In this document: positions 1 through 11,430 of the stretch, in pieces
Layout: every line of letters begins with the position of its first letter
Numbering within the stretch: the first letter of the stretch is position 1
From: Gnetum montanum
Taxonomy: Eukaryota > Streptophyta > Gnetopsida > Gnetales > Gnetaceae
Assembly: GCA_015680685.1 (NCBI GenBank)
Contig: MNCI01012718.1
Location: 1,348,098-1,412,097 of the forward strand
Reading direction: 5' to 3'
DNA length: 64,000 bases
Position numbers and translations under genes: made by a program
The notes under the pieces: model-generated
The model's database searches: none
The model's input: only the letters and a program-made list of their open reading frames with translations
What the model was told of the DNA's origin: nothing

Positions 1-640
1 AGGGTTGTGCTTTAAATTCTCACTTTTCTCTTTCTTTTTTGTGTTTTTGCATGAGAACCACACCATGCAAAGACTTATTATTTTTATTTACTCAGCTTCC
101 CTATAATTGGGTAACGTCGAAATGGTAAGAAAACTCAAGAAGAAAACATCTAAGCACCCAAGAGAATGGCCAACACAAATGCATCAAGTTTCCTTGAAGT
201 CACACCCTTTTCAATCCTTGAGTCCTTCCTTAGTTTGAGAAATGCCCAGTCATCGATTCGTTATAGTTCTTATTATTTTGAAGAAAAGGACTGTACAGTT
301 CCAAGCCAAGAGAGACCATAGAAATTTGTGGATGTATGGATGAAGTGGACTCATTGCCTATCACATCAAAATAACCATACCTTAGTATCAACATCTTAAC
401 TTAAAGGTAAAAACCAAACATTAACAACCAGTAGAAAACAGTTCATACCATCAGTAGAGCACTTATTGGGTGACAAACTTAACAAAATAGATAAGCACAC
501 ACACATACATACAAAGAAATGAAAACGTATGAACGATGTTGTGAAACAAAAACAAAAAAAGTTAAAGGAATTTGTAAAACAAAAATGTGCAAAAAAAAAA
601 TGTGTAAAACAAAAACTAAAAATAACTAAGGGCCTCAAAT
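1..640. other. Left edge, no gene recognised
   Basis: AT-rich sequence with short A-runs near 545-620. The protease remnant to the right is on the minus strand, so reverse transcriptase of the same element would be expected here, but I see no RT motif. The element is either truncated or decayed beyond recognition. Confidence 0.4.
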
Positions 641-642
641 GA

Positions 643-1453
643 TCAGCATAGGTGGCCATCTCTCCCATGATTGAATTGAAAGGGAGAGATCCAAAATAAT
701 GAGCGTCTGTTTGAATTTCTTAAAAGTGTCCAACTTCTCCCAATTGATGTTTTCAGGTTAAGGGTTGGAAGTTGGTGATGCTCATATTCCAATGTATCTA
801 TGCTTTCATTGTGGATGCAAGTTGTTCCCCCAATTTGTTCCATGCATGTTGGTGGGCTGCTCTCTTGATTAGCTGTCAACCACTGGGTGTTCTCTTGTTG
901 TGTGGTTGCTACATATAGGCACCTTTGTATCTGAGTTTCTTGGGCACACCATTTGCATGCAGGAGATGCTAAGCATTCCTCCATGTCATCACCCTCTGAG
1001 TCACTATATGTAATGCATGGAACTTTCTTCTTCTCGATCTTTTCATAAATTTTTTCCTTAGATATTTCCAAGGAAAGATTGCGGATTCCTAGGCATGCAT
1101 TTATGGTACTTAGCCATGCCCTCCCCATTATAATTGGGAAGTCCCCTTTGTTACTGTTGACTTCTATCACTAGGAAATCAGCTGGGTATGACCAACCACA
1201 CACAGTGGTAACGATGTTCTTCACAAATCCCAAGGGAATGGTGATGTTGAATATTGCTCTTCTTGAGTGGAGGCAGGCTCCAGGCTTTATACATCTCCTG
1301 TGATATTAAGTTGACTCCAGAACCTGAGTCAAGAAGAGCCTTATGAGGTTCATTCCCAGTGACTTGGAGATAAATTAGGGGGCATCTAGGATCAGAGAAT
1401 TTCTTGGGAAGGTGGCCCACCTTGATCCAGTTAGTAACGGTATGTGTTAACAT
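643..1453 (-). pseudogene. Ty3/gypsy-type aspartic protease remnant
   Basis: This is the retropepsin domain of an LTR retrotransposon polyprotein, which in an active element would cleave Gag and Pol inside the virus-like particle. Two overlapping minus-strand frames make up the domain. The upstream frame (1178-1453) carries the active-site stretch LLDSGSGVNLI near its residue 42. The downstream frame (643-1233) carries the second conserved block, DFLVIE followed by PIIMGRAWLSTINA. The frames are out of phase, so an indel lies between about 1235 and 1290. The rest of the downstream frame has no domain I recognise. A gag tail precedes it at 1475-1762, as expected for a gag-protease polyprotein. 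The motif differs from the VDDGA site of the Tat-like protease at 36.4-37.9 kb, so this is a different element. Identity is secure at the family level; lineage is not. Confidence 0.7.
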
Positions 1454-1474
1454 AACCGTGTGTGTTGAGCTTTG

Positions 1475-1950
1475 TTAGTTTGAAGGGAGCTTCGAAGCCT
1501 TATTTGTTGGAGGAGTGTGTACGGACTCAACTGCTTGTGGTTGTGAGAGCTTGTTTGGGCTTTTGGATCTGAAGAAAGATCTTCTTTTTGTGCGGTTGTT
1601 AAAACCAGCAGTGGGTTGAAGGTTTATATCTCTCGTAGCATTACGTTGTTGCGGTTGAGTGGGGAGTTCCCCTTGCATTGTTGGAGTGGGTGGTATCGGA
1701 ACTATCGGCGTATGAGTGGTGGATGGATTCAGAGGATGGTATGCATGTGGTGTGTCTCCCATAGGAGAAGGAGTCCTAAAATACTCCAGAACTTGGTAAT
1801 GATGTTGTGGGGCTGCATGACCCAGAGAGTCACTTGGAGAAACTAGCTACTGCACGTAGTAGCCATACAAGTCTGGTTGCTGGTAAGGGTATTGTTGCCT
1901 AGGCGGTGGCATCCCCCATGAGAATTCATAGCACACCCCTTAGAAGAAAT
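1475..1950 (-). pseudogene. Gag C-terminal tail of the same decayed element
   Basis: A minus-strand frame at 1475-1762 encodes a proline-, glutamine-, asparagine- and threonine-rich low-complexity protein without a recognisable fold. It ends just before the protease remnant. Sequence up to about 1950 seems to continue the low-complexity region but has stops. Low-complexity tails of this kind commonly separate the Gag core from the protease in plant Ty3 elements. The assignment rests on position and composition only. I see no zinc knuckle. Confidence 0.4.
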
Positions 1951-2329
1951 AATCATTTGGGCTACAAGCACTGGTTATGGAACTAAAATAAGCATGTTCC
2001 CTCTAACTAAGGCCCTTCTCGCTTCTCATTCTCTCCTCCTTCCTTTCATCGAAATGGTGGTGGCTCTTTGATGAAGGTATTCTTGTTACTTCAAGTGGAT
2101 GGATTGGCCGAGTGTATTAATACAAATTCACTAGATGTGGTTTGTTTGAGGCAGGACTTGGAATGGGATCTACTAAGTTACATTAATTATTAAATACACA
2201 AGGGGCTGTACACCACCTTGTTCTTGGGATTCCATTCCATTCTCTTCTTTCCATCATTCTTCCTCCATTGTTCACCTCATTGCTGATTGTATCATTAATG
2301 TATATTTTGGTTGACACATTGTTTTCTTT

Positions 2330-3182
2330 TTAGTAAATTCTTGTGGTTAAGACTTTAACTCTTGTTCCAAATGACATTCCTAGAGCCTATGGACTCTTTG
2401 AATGTGGGTTTGTCAGGGCATTAAGGGCATGAGCCAACTTTGGGGAGGACCCACTGGCATTCCTATTTGGTGCATCAGTTAAATTCTTTCCCTTAACATT
2501 TTCGCAATCCACTCTATTTTTTTCATTTCCATCTTGACATCCATTTCATTGAAGTTATAGTTGTCTCTTTTTCTCCATCTTTCTCATTCTTTTTCTTTCT
2601 CCATTCTATCACTACCGAAGGTTCACTCTTAGTCATGGGGGTCCTAACCCAATTTTTTCGATTTTCTCCTAACCCCTACACCTTCGATAGTCACCACTAT
2701 TATATCTCCAGATTCGTATCTGCCATACCACAACCTAGCCAATGGACCTTTTACCGAAGCAAGGTATCAACTGCATTGTGATTCATTTACCCTTGCTAAT
2801 ATAAAGACTGTGTTGTGTGTGAAGATGACGATCATGCAACAATGGATTGGATTTGGAAGAAACACTTGGAATGGATCAGTGCTAAAGCAGCTATACAAGG
2901 AGCAAGATCGATGGCGCGCTTATGGATAGACAATGAAAAGCATAATATTGTCATTGGCAGCAGTAGACTTCTTCTCTCTTCTCTCTTCTCTCTCAGCTAC
3001 CAAATACGGCCTAATGTCAAATGTATAAGGTGTTCACTCTTGTTGTCGTGAACACTAGTTTTGTCATTTTTTGTAATGATGATCCATTCACATGTCATCC
3101 CATTCACCATTAGTTCCATTCAAGTCAACAATCCCATACCTTCCCAATATTTTGTAAGGAACTCGAGGACAAGTTTTTATTC
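2330..3182 (+). other. 3' noncoding region of a GATATC-family element
   Basis: Sequence near 2415-2455 (GGGCATTA..., then TTTGGGGAGGACCCA) closely matches 13830-13880 and 26160-26215, which lie in the same position relative to other copies of this family. Near 3125-3180 the CCCATACCT and GAGGAC-AGTTTTxATTCAG blocks match those before the LTR at 17780. No coding frame is recognised. This is the stretch leading into the polypurine tract and LTR at 3196. Its 5' part and the rest of the element are missing or replaced by the minus-strand gag/protease remnant. Confidence 0.55.
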
Positions 3183-3195
3183 AGTCATGAGGGTA
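3183..3195 (+). other. Polypurine tract before LTR
   Basis: CAGTCATGAGGGTA immediately precedes the TGATG start of the LTR. Equivalent tracts precede the LTRs at 17780 (TTGTGGGGGT) and 19822 (TTGTGGAGGT). Polypurine tracts prime plus-strand cDNA synthesis. Confidence 0.5.
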
Positions 3196-3850
3196 TGATG
3201 GGACGTGATATCGCATCCCCCACGATATCGCGTACACGATATCGTGTCTTCCCCTACGATATCACGTACGCAATATCGCAGCGTGTCACCAAATCCATAA
3301 ATAAGAGGCGGCTCTCCCTTGTTTCTCCATCTAGATATAGACCTTAGTCAAACTCTTGCATTCTTTCCATTCTAGAGTTAGAGCAATTTCCATGTGCCCG
3401 TAGTAGGAGTCCCAAAGTGAACGGATCTTTATTCAAGCAAATATTGTACCTAAGCACAAGTTTGTGTACGGAAATAAAGACAAACTTTTGGATAAACCTT
3501 GCAGTGCATGGACTAAGCTAAATAGGACTTTAATTATTATTATTTATTGTTCATCATTTAAATGCTTTATTAGTTAATTAAATCTCTCTCAACCCTTAAC
3601 TCCTAGTTAAGTGCATTCAGTACGACCGCTTCGAGCACGTGCATTATGCTTGGAAATCCTAGTAATGAATAGTGTTTGGTAATCCCAGAGGGTTTCATTA
3701 GTTCAGGGTGTGAATGGTAAGTGGGATGGATACTGATGCTAAGCATTAGAACTTAGTTAGTTAAAGTTAGTTACTTAGTCTCTTCACGCTTTCCCTCATT
3801 AGCATAGACAATAAAACATAAAAGATATAAAACTATACTACGCAACAACT
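3196..3850 (+). repeat. GATATC-family LTR, 3'-truncated
   Basis: The LTR starts TGATGGGACG after a purine tract. The U3 region at 3204-3285 has five GATATC/AATATC palindromes (CACGATATCGCG, ACGATATCGTG and variants). About 15 bases on, at about 3295-3304, is the TATA motif CCATAAATAAG. The rest resembles the minus-strand LTR at 42305-43266, including the pattern GTACGAC...GAGCA...GGTAATCCCAG. The family's usual 3' end (...CTCAACCATACG...CACTCATCA) is absent. Similarity fades near 3840-3870, so the LTR is truncated or diverged there. Confidence 0.65.
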
Positions 3851-4184
3851 ACAATGTGCAGATGGTTTGGCAACAGAAGGGCATAGTTGTGTATAGGCAA
3901 AGGCTTTTGTGTATGATAATATGTACAGTTTAGATTATGAGTTTTTCATAGGAATACGGTTCAGATTATAAATTTTCAATGGGAATTACAGTGATGTTAA
4001 CCTTTTATCAACACCAAGAAAACTGGCCAAAAGACCAGTAAAAGATGGTTCCAGAACAACTTTTGGTATGCACGCACGACGTACATCCGTCTTGCTGTCC
4101 CGTAATTAGCGATTTGATCAGTAAGAACCAGCATGTGCTGGAAGTTGAAAATGAATGTTTTGCGGCATCATGAGTCCACTTTGC

Positions 4185-5168
4185 AAGGTCCATATCCCTC
4201 TAACTGTCCCGTGATTAACTTGACTTTGCAAGGTCCATACTATCCGTAATTAATTAATACATAGAATCAAAGTTATGAGGGCATGACATGACTTTGCATG
4301 AGGACTATCACATAACCATATTTTTCCATAACCATATCTCTCCAACCGTCCTTAATTAATACCTAAGATCAAAGTTACAAGGGTGTGACTTGACTTTGCA
4401 TATGCTTTAGAAAAGGCACGACATGACTTTGCATGAGGACTAGAATCTAAGTTATTAAAGCATAACCATATTCATCCATAACCATATCCATCCAACCATC
4501 CTTAATTAATACTTAAGATCAAAGTTACGAGGGTGTGACTTGACTTTGCATATGGTTTAGAAAAGGCATGACATGACTTTGCATGAGGACTGAAATCTAA
4601 GTTACTAAAGCATAACTATATTTGTCCATAACCATATATGTTCAACTGTCTGTAATTAATACCTAAGATCAAAGTTACGAGGGTGTGACTTGACTTTGCA
4701 TATGGTTTAGAAAAATAATGACATGACTTTGCATGAGGACTAGAATCTAAGTTGCTAAAACATAAGCATATTTGTCCATAACCATATCCATCCAACTCTC
4801 TGTAATTAATACCTAAGATCAAAGTTGTGAGGGCATGACTTGACTTTGCATATGATTTAGAAGGGGCATGACATGACTTTACATGAAGACTAGAATCTAA
4901 GTTACTAAAGCATAACGATATTTGTCCATAACAATATCCATCCGTCCAACTGTTTGTAATTAATACCTAAGATCAAAGTTATCGGAATGTGACTTGACTT
5001 TGCATATGGTTTAGAAAGAGCATGACATGACTTTGCATGAGGACTAGAATCTAAGTTACTAAAGCATAACCATATTTGTCCATAACCATATCCATCCAAC
5101 TGTCCCCGTAATTAATACCTAAAATCAAAGTTACGAGGGTGTGACTTGACTTTGCATATGGTTTTAAA
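4185..5168. repeat. Tandem array, about 150-bp unit, six to seven copies
   Basis: A unit containing TAATTAATACCTAAGATC, AAAGTTACGAGGGTGTGACTT, CATGACATGACTTTGCATGAGG and CCATAACCATATCCATCCAAC repeats. The landmark AATTAATACxTAAGATC recurs at about 4353, 4503, 4654, 4804, 4962 and 5111, with a degenerate first copy near 4245. Spacing is 149-158 bp. Short reading frames here are by-products of the repetition. This is a satellite-like array; I see no link to any gene. Confidence 0.85.
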
Positions 5169-5169
5169 A

Positions 5170-6620
5170 AAAGAGGTTTTAGAACTTGAAATAATTGTAA
5201 TATAGAGGCTATCATTTGGAATGATGGTAAGTTGCTTGTATTTCAATTCAAAGATTTGGGTTCAAGCCTAAGCGCAACCACTCAAAGAGCTTAGGTTTTC
5301 TCTCATCTACCAACCCTCCGATATAACTTAGCATTTTTCATTAAAATTGAACTCATGACTTAGAGTTTTCGAATCAAGAGTCTAACTACTAGGCCAACAC
5401 ATCATTGTTACAAGGACAAGAATATGACCACTCCATGTGCACTTTTTTTCTAGATAAAGGCATTGTAAAATATGAAAAAGGAAAAAAACAAAAGCATTAA
5501 TGGCAGCTAAAACAAACGCCAAGGATGGAGCAAACAAAATTAAGGCAAATTCTAGTATTGTTGACTACTTTTTAAAGTAAGGATCGACGTCGGGGCATTG
5601 AAGGTAATTCTATATATTTTCATGGAGTTATTCCCACGACACATGATAAATTGGAATTATAGTTATTTTCTCTTTTTATGTAAATAGTCACTTGAAAGAT
5701 GTGGGGAAAATTTTATTGTAATATCTTTAAAAAATTAAAAATAAGAAATATAAAAATATTTACTATGTGAAATGTTTAAGGAAGAATTTCAGTGATAAAG
5801 AAAGAAATTTTGGATGGGTAAAAGATTTATTTTCAAAAATTATTAAAAACAATAAATTCTTAAGAAATGACATCTAAGAAGAAAAAATAAATTTTGAACT
5901 AGTTAATAAATTTTTTTTCTTTAACATAAACACAACCATAAATGAAAAATGATAAAGTTGCAATACCAAATAACATTCCTTTGAGAAATTGAGTGTGTAT
6001 AAGAGATACATGAGTTGTAACAAAATTTTGATTTGATTAGATATATTATATCTAAACTATCTAGAGTCTATATTCTCCCAATTTATACTACTCTCATTTC
6101 AATCTCATGAACTTGGCCTAAAAGAATTCTCAAACTCCTACAACAGTTCTAAAATTGGCAATAATTCCCAAAGCTGTAATTTTAAAATTCTAAAATTGCC
6201 AATTTTGAAATTCCCAACAAAGACAATTAACAAAATAGACTCAAAAAAATCCAAATTTCAAAAAAATTTTGAAAAAAAATCCAAAAATTCACAATAATCT
6301 CAAAACCCTAATTTTATAATTTTGAAATTATTGAGAAATAGAATTCAAAAAAAAAAAAAGACCCCAAGAATACCAAATTTCAAAATGTTCCTATAATCCC
6401 AAATTGTCCCAACTTTTGTAATAATCCCAAAAGCCATAATTTTTAATTTTTTTGTTAATTTTAAGATTACCAAGAAAGAGAATCCAAGAAATTAAAGGTA
6501 AGGAAATCCAAAATTCCTAGAAATTTTCATCATCTTAAAAGAACCCAAATTTTATTTTGAACAAGAGGCCAACTACTGTAATGCTAAATAATATTTCATC
6601 CATAATGCTTTAGGGAGAAG
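5170..6620. other. AT-rich intergenic stretch, nothing recognised
   Basis: Strongly A/T-rich, with runs of AAATTCCAAAATT-like simple sequence around 6150-6530. I see no coding frame, LTR or structured RNA. Confidence 0.5.
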
Positions 6621-6632
6621 CTATCGATAACA

Positions 6633-7088
6633 CTAAATAATATTCCATCCATAATGTTTTGAGGAGAACCTATTAGTAACATAAAATGATATGGTTTTGA
6701 GGTTGAGTGGCATAAGTTGCCCGTAGCGTGATGATGGTGGATGAAGCAGCTGATGGAGATTTCCATTAGGTATGAACTCTAGAATGAGTGCTCTTATATT
6801 CCTGCTACAACATGCAGTAATTATTTTGACCAAATTTGTGTCTTTGATCTACCCCAAACTATGACATTCTCTCAAGAATCTTGTCTCAATAGTAGCTCAT
6901 TATTCATCATCTTTCTCTTGCGATTCCAAGCCATAGAACATCTTGACAACCACAAATTCAAAAGTGGGCACTACTCCATGGTAAACGTAGGTAGAACCTC
7001 TAGTGCCAATAAAATTATGTTGGTTGAACTTCTCTATTCCACTAGTGAGTTGATGCTCAGGAAATCTTATAAACTTTGGATCTACCAT
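6633..7088 (-). pseudogene. LRR receptor-like kinase, kinase-domain fragment
   Basis: Two minus-strand blocks read like the N-lobe of a plant leucine-rich-repeat receptor kinase. The first (7088-6900) has an entry like HQLTSGIEKFNQHNFIG and then a degraded glycine-loop region followed by VVVKMF, the position of the ATP-anchoring lysine. The second (6833 downward) reads LVKIITACC, then RALILEFIPNGNLHQLLH, matching the hinge region, where family members have NLVKI...LVLEFMPNGSLEKWL. The joining sequence (about 6834-6899) carries stops. The catalytic HRD and DFG regions, the transmembrane segment and the LRRs are absent. The glycine loop is broken (GTRGSTYVYHG). It is a small decayed fragment with no possible kinase function. 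Confidence 0.65.
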
Positions 7089-7666
7089 AGATATGGCTTT
7101 GTTGGTATGAAGTGATTTAAATTTTCAAAGGATACAACATATTAATGTTAATAACACATCTCTTTATTGTATGTTATGCCTCTATGCAAATGTATAGTGG
7201 GACACCAAAAAAATTTATTACTAATAGCAAAGAAAATTCAGAGTACATAACAAGATAATGAGTTGACAAAAAATAAGGTAAGAAAAAACTTTCTACTCAG
7301 GATTGTCTACTCAAGTGAACAACCTTACAATTGGTACATTAAAAAACTAAGTGAAGAAAATTATTGTTAAAAAGGAGGAAGGTCCCAATCTAAACAAAAT
7401 TTACATCACTTTTCAACATTCATGCTTGAACTTAAAATAGAAAAAAGATTCAACATAGATAGTTGTAGCTAAATACTAATATTTGTATCAAAGTAAGAAA
7501 GTGGTATCACTTGTAGAAGATCTTTATCCCATCACTTGTTATGGATCTTACATTGAGACTTTTCACCATCAACAATAATCTTCTTGTTGACATTGATTTT
7601 AATCTTTGAGTTGATAGTATTCTTGTTAAACAAGGAAAAATTTTCCTTATGAGCTATCTATCTAGG

Positions 7667-8080
7667 CTACTTAATACTATGTCTAATAGCAGTAAAAATA
7701 TGCACGGGAGCTTCTATGTTCTCTAGATTTTTATCATTGACATTAACTTGATTTGTTGTATCTTCAGCTTTAGCACATTTTTTTTCCTTTAGAATCTTTT
7801 TTCTTGAGCAAAAAAGGACAAGCATTAAATAAATGTCCTTCACGATGGCAAAGATTACAAGAATTAGGAAGATTATAATATTTAATTGGTTGAATATAAG
7901 TCTTTCATCTTGCTTGTAATACCAATTCTTTTTTATGATTAAGAAGGTTGATTTCAACAAAAAAAAGTGTCTACAAAAATTAAAAGTTATAGAAATAAAC
8001 TTCATATGCTTAATGGGACCAAGAAGACTAATAATTTTCTGTTCAACTTTCTAAAAAAATTAGCAAAAGATTATATAACT
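7667..8080 (-). pseudogene. Zinc-knuckle ORF fragment, DUF4283/LINE-type
   Basis: A minus-strand frame at about 7865-7805 encodes YYNLPNSCNLCHREGHLFNA followed by CP, a canonical CX2CX4HX4C zinc knuckle preceded by the 'Y-x-N-LP-x-x-C' lead-in typical of DUF4283/zf-CCHC proteins of plant LINE-type elements. Upstream on the same strand (about 8000-7870) a frame reading EINLLNHKKELVLQAR fits the expected approach to the knuckle, but with stops. The longest open frame here (7667-8005) is a different phase and is not meaningful. Without the full DUF4283 core the element type is inferred, not shown. The DUF4283 segment at 63 kb is a clearer example of the same class. Confidence 0.45.
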
Positions 8081-8188
8081 CAATAAAATAAGGAACTTTG
8101 TAGTCTCTTTTTTTTTCTTTTCTTTCTCTATAAGTTTCTTTCTTTTTTGACTAACTCACTTTAGTTGCACACAATATGCTAAAATTTT

Positions 8189-8666
8189 TTGAGCAAAACA
8201 TTTTATACTATAAATGTGTCCACACATATCTATAAAAAAGCTATACTAGTTGCAAATGAAGATGAGGATACTAAAACATACACATCCCTTATCAATGCAT
8301 ATCAAAAGAGACCATTGGAAATGGAAGGAATTTCATCACTGAATGTTGTAAAATATTTTACGTTTAGTCCGAAAAAGAAAGAGGCACCAATGTGGAGGAC
8401 TCAACCACACTTAGTTGTTATTAGAATGTATCATACATTTAAAGTAGCTCTGAGAATAGGAGAGGAAAAATGGATAAATTGTTATTGGGCATAGTTGCTA
8501 TTGCATTATTCTTTTAGAGATGTAAAATGTGATCTTGGAAGAAACAATGAAGAAATTGAACTAAAATGGATTTCGGCTCAACACATATATAAATTAGAAG
8601 AAGAGATATTTGATAAAGATTTTGAACATGCTTGCAAGGAAGAGAGGAATTACAGAGATATCACTA
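8189..8666 (+). pseudogene. Possible PIF1/Helitron-type helicase fragment
   Basis: Two in-phase frames separated by one TAG (8492-8494) read ...SLINAYQKRPLEMEGISSLN, then KKKEAP...LVVIRMYHTF, then LLLHYSFRDVKCDL. This resembles, in order, the 'YxxRP..LE..SLxEF', 'RxxP(H/Y)' and 'KLLLHxPFRD' blocks found between helicase motifs in Helitron and PIF1-like helicases. None of the Walker motifs are in this short piece. The frame is cut exactly where the LTR begins at 8667, so the retrotransposon inserted into it. The assignment is by motif memory and is tentative; a non-helicase host ORF is possible. Confidence 0.35.
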
Positions 8667-9542
8667 TGATGAATCATGATTCAGTAGGCTCCAATACCAA
8701 ACCCCCGATATCGGACCCACGATATCGGGTATGCGATATCACAACCTAAGAAGCGATATCGGATACATGATATCGTGACTCCTATGTGGGCCTATAAATA
8801 CACATGTAGGAGTAAGGAGTCAGGGAGTTAGTCAATCGGTAGTTTTAGCTAGAAGTTAGTTTTCATTTTTAGTTCTTCTCAACCCTTTCTCCTAGTGCAT
8901 GCCCGCAGTGTGATGATTGTAATTGTATGGCACCTTTATTCGAGTGTGACGTACTTGGACACACACATGATCAGAAATAAAGATCGAGATTACTTTATCA
9001 TTGCAACATTCACTTAGTTTAATGATTTCATTACTTTCTTAATTAATACTTCTCTACCCTCAACTCCTATTAAACACAAAATGAGTACGACTTAATCACG
9101 AGCATTTAAGTGTGACTACTTGGTAACCCAGTAGTGTACTTAGGATCTGTGCTTGGTAATCCCAGTAGTAGTCATGCACGAGGTCCAAGATGTGTACAGA
9201 TGATTAAGGAATGGATGCTTATCGCAATTAGGCTAGTTTAGACTCTCTCCTCCCATTTCCTATTAGCTTAGCTCTCTCTCTCCCTTTTCCTCCTAGCTTA
9301 ATTAAAGTGATTTTCCATTGTCTCTAGGAGTAGCACTAGGTTAGAAACCACATCATACATCTCACTATGGACTAAACCATACATGAAAAAGCATATACTA
9401 GTCCAGGTGGGAAGACAGTAGACTATGATCAACGAGTAACTACCTTGATACCACAACTAGCCTGTCTGCGGAGTTCGACCGGATCATGCGTGAAATGCTA
9501 GTATTCGTATGGTTGAGTGTAGGGGTAGCTCGTCACTCATCA
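8667..9542 (+). repeat. GATATC-family 5' LTR of outer nested element
   Basis: The LTR is 876 bp and starts TGATGAATCATG and ends CACTCATCA, giving the inverted termini TGATGA/TCATCA. U3 carries GATATC palindromes at 8704-8775, followed at 8791-8800 by the TATA box CCTATAAATA. It pairs with the LTR at 19822-20680: both share the distinctive AACCCCCGATATC, CTAAGAAGxGATATCGG and GGAGTCAGGGAGT stretches that the inner element's LTRs lack. A primer-binding site begins one base after the 3' end. The bases before it are CACTA, but the partner flank is lost, so a target duplication cannot be tested. Confidence 0.85.
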
Positions 9543-9543
9543 T

Positions 9544-9561
9544 TGGTAGCATTTTCGGGGA
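9544..9561 (+). other. Primer-binding site, tRNA-Asp type (degenerate)
   Basis: TGGTAGCATTTTCGGGGA lies one base after the LTR. It corresponds to the complement of the plant tRNA-Asp 3' end (TGGCGCCGTTGCCGGGGA), with several changes. The better preserved site at 23063 supports the same primer. Confidence 0.6.
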
Positions 9562-9674
9562 TAGCGCTAGTCATCTAGATTAGTTACATCATCCAAGATC
9601 ACTGTAACAAAGCCTTGATTATATATATTTCAAAAAGAAATAATTGCAAATAAGTTATACACAAACTCACAATA

Positions 9675-11430
9675 ATGTCTCTCTCACAAGACTATGACAA
9701 CGCAACAACTAGTAAGGCAATTCATTGGAGAACCAACAAATTATATGCTGATGAAGACGAAGTTTGGAGTACTCAATCTGATGTAGGGGTCTACTATGTA
9801 CATAAACAAAGACAACATCATCCCAACTTACAAACTCATAACCTACCTAGTGAAGATGAACCCCTACTAGCCACTAAGAGCCTAACGCATATACAAGAGG
9901 TTGTTCGAATATCCCGTAGGCATTGCAAGGAAGGTCGTCTACCCAGGCTTGATTTAAACAACTTTTCCAAATTTTTAGGAGGCTATGATTTAGATCCACA
10001 ACATCATTTACAAGCCTTCCATGATGCCTGTGTATGGAACAATATTGATAATGGATGGCAAAAACTTAAGCTCTTTCCTTTGACACTTGTTGGCCAAGAA
10101 AAAGTATGGTATAGGTCCTTAAGACCAAAATCAATTCAACGTTGGCTGACAATGGTAGAACTCTTCAATGAAAGATACCAAACCTATGCAAGAGTGTCAG
10201 CCTTGAGGAGACAAATCCAAGAGTGGAAACAAGCACAACATGAACCCTTGGACATGGCCTTAGAAAGATACTATTCATTGTTAAACAATTGCCCAGGCCA
10301 TGGGTTCTTTGAGGAAAGGCTAATGTACCACATCATAGATGGGCTCTGTAACGAGACAAGGGAAACCCTAGGGATGTATGCTCAAGGTCAACTATACGAG
10401 CTACGAACCCACTAATTCCAAGAGCTTATTAAGTGGGTAGTAAAAGAAGAAGGAGAAATGGCCAAATGGGAGAATGTTGAAAGCTCTCAATGGGACCAAA
10501 ATCTCGAATTAACAAAGGTCCATGATCATAAAGAGGAGAAATCAACTCAACTCAAGGAGGTGGAATCATCTTTGCTAAAAATCCAATCACTAGATGAAAA
10601 TGAGGCAAAGATCAATAAGATGAAAGAATGGATGCATGAAAAATGTGAAGAATATACCAACACTATTAGAGGTAGAACCATGAAGAACCAAGAAGTAGGA
10701 CAGAACACCCTTAGACAATCGGAAAGAAGGGTTGAAGAGAATAAGAACTCAACTGCTAATCATACATATCAATGTAACATTTTCCTGTACGATCACCCCA
10801 AAGGTTAATGCCCAATCTTGTCACATTTACATGAGCATTGGGGAAGAATGCTGCATCCAGAGTTCATACAAAAATACCATGTTCAATCACAGTGCCAAAA
10901 ATCAAAGTCATGGATGAGGCCACCCCCAAACTAGTCACACCTTTCATATCATCTAAACCCAAGTGCTTATCAGGTTTAGCATCCTATTTCCCCAACCGAG
11001 TCCACATCCTCTATCTCACGACATTGTTATCATTCTTATAAGTACTATCAACCCATATCCTATCCAACACGATCACCACCTCATATGTCGTACACTTCTC
11101 CTCACCCTCAATATTCTTATCCTTCACCTCCATCTACATCGCCACAATTTGTACCCGAAGGGTTTGCACCACAACATCAACCCACAAACGTTACGTGTGT
11201 TGCTACTTTCAATAGCAATGGAGGTCCTCCACAACATCAAAAGCATCCGTTCTTTAGGCACAATTGAAGAAAGGGACAGCACAGTTCCAAGACCACTGCA
11301 TCCTCTAACTTAGCGCAATTTTAATGCTATGATGCATCTTTCTCCTCGAATACAATGCCTCATGTTATCTTATCGGGGCCATCAATCAATACTCCAACTA
11401 CCATATGGCCTAATGGATACAACCACATAG
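9675..11430 (+). pseudogene. gag: Gag of the outer GATATC element, interrupted
   Basis: This is the capsid-forming Gag of a Ty3 (Athila/Tat-like) element. The ATG at 9675 is about 110 bases after the primer site. The first 246 codons are open and contain the retrotransposon gag core at about residues 100-235: GGYDLDPQHHLQAFHDAC, then KLFPLTLVGQEKVWYRSL and FNERYQTYARVSALR. A TAA at 10413 interrupts it, and the same phase continues through a lysine/glutamate-rich coiled-coil-like region. It then reaches a degraded knuckle with its first cysteine at CNIF, near 10770, and another stop at 10806. The next part is a proline/histidine/serine-rich tail. At 11430 the frame is broken by insertion of a second element. 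Its continuation resumes at 18706. No protease or pol follows in this element. Confidence 0.8.
11425..11430 (+). other. Target-site duplication, left copy
   Basis: ACATAG directly before the TGATGA start of the inner LTR. The same ACATAG follows the inner element's distal LTR at 18700-18705. Five bases (CATAG) would be the usual Ty3 length; the sixth matching base may be chance. Confidence 0.75.

Noticed and set aside
4616-5099. Repeated small frames encoding similar peptides
   Set aside because: They arise from the 150-bp tandem unit; no start or splice context and phase shifts between copies.
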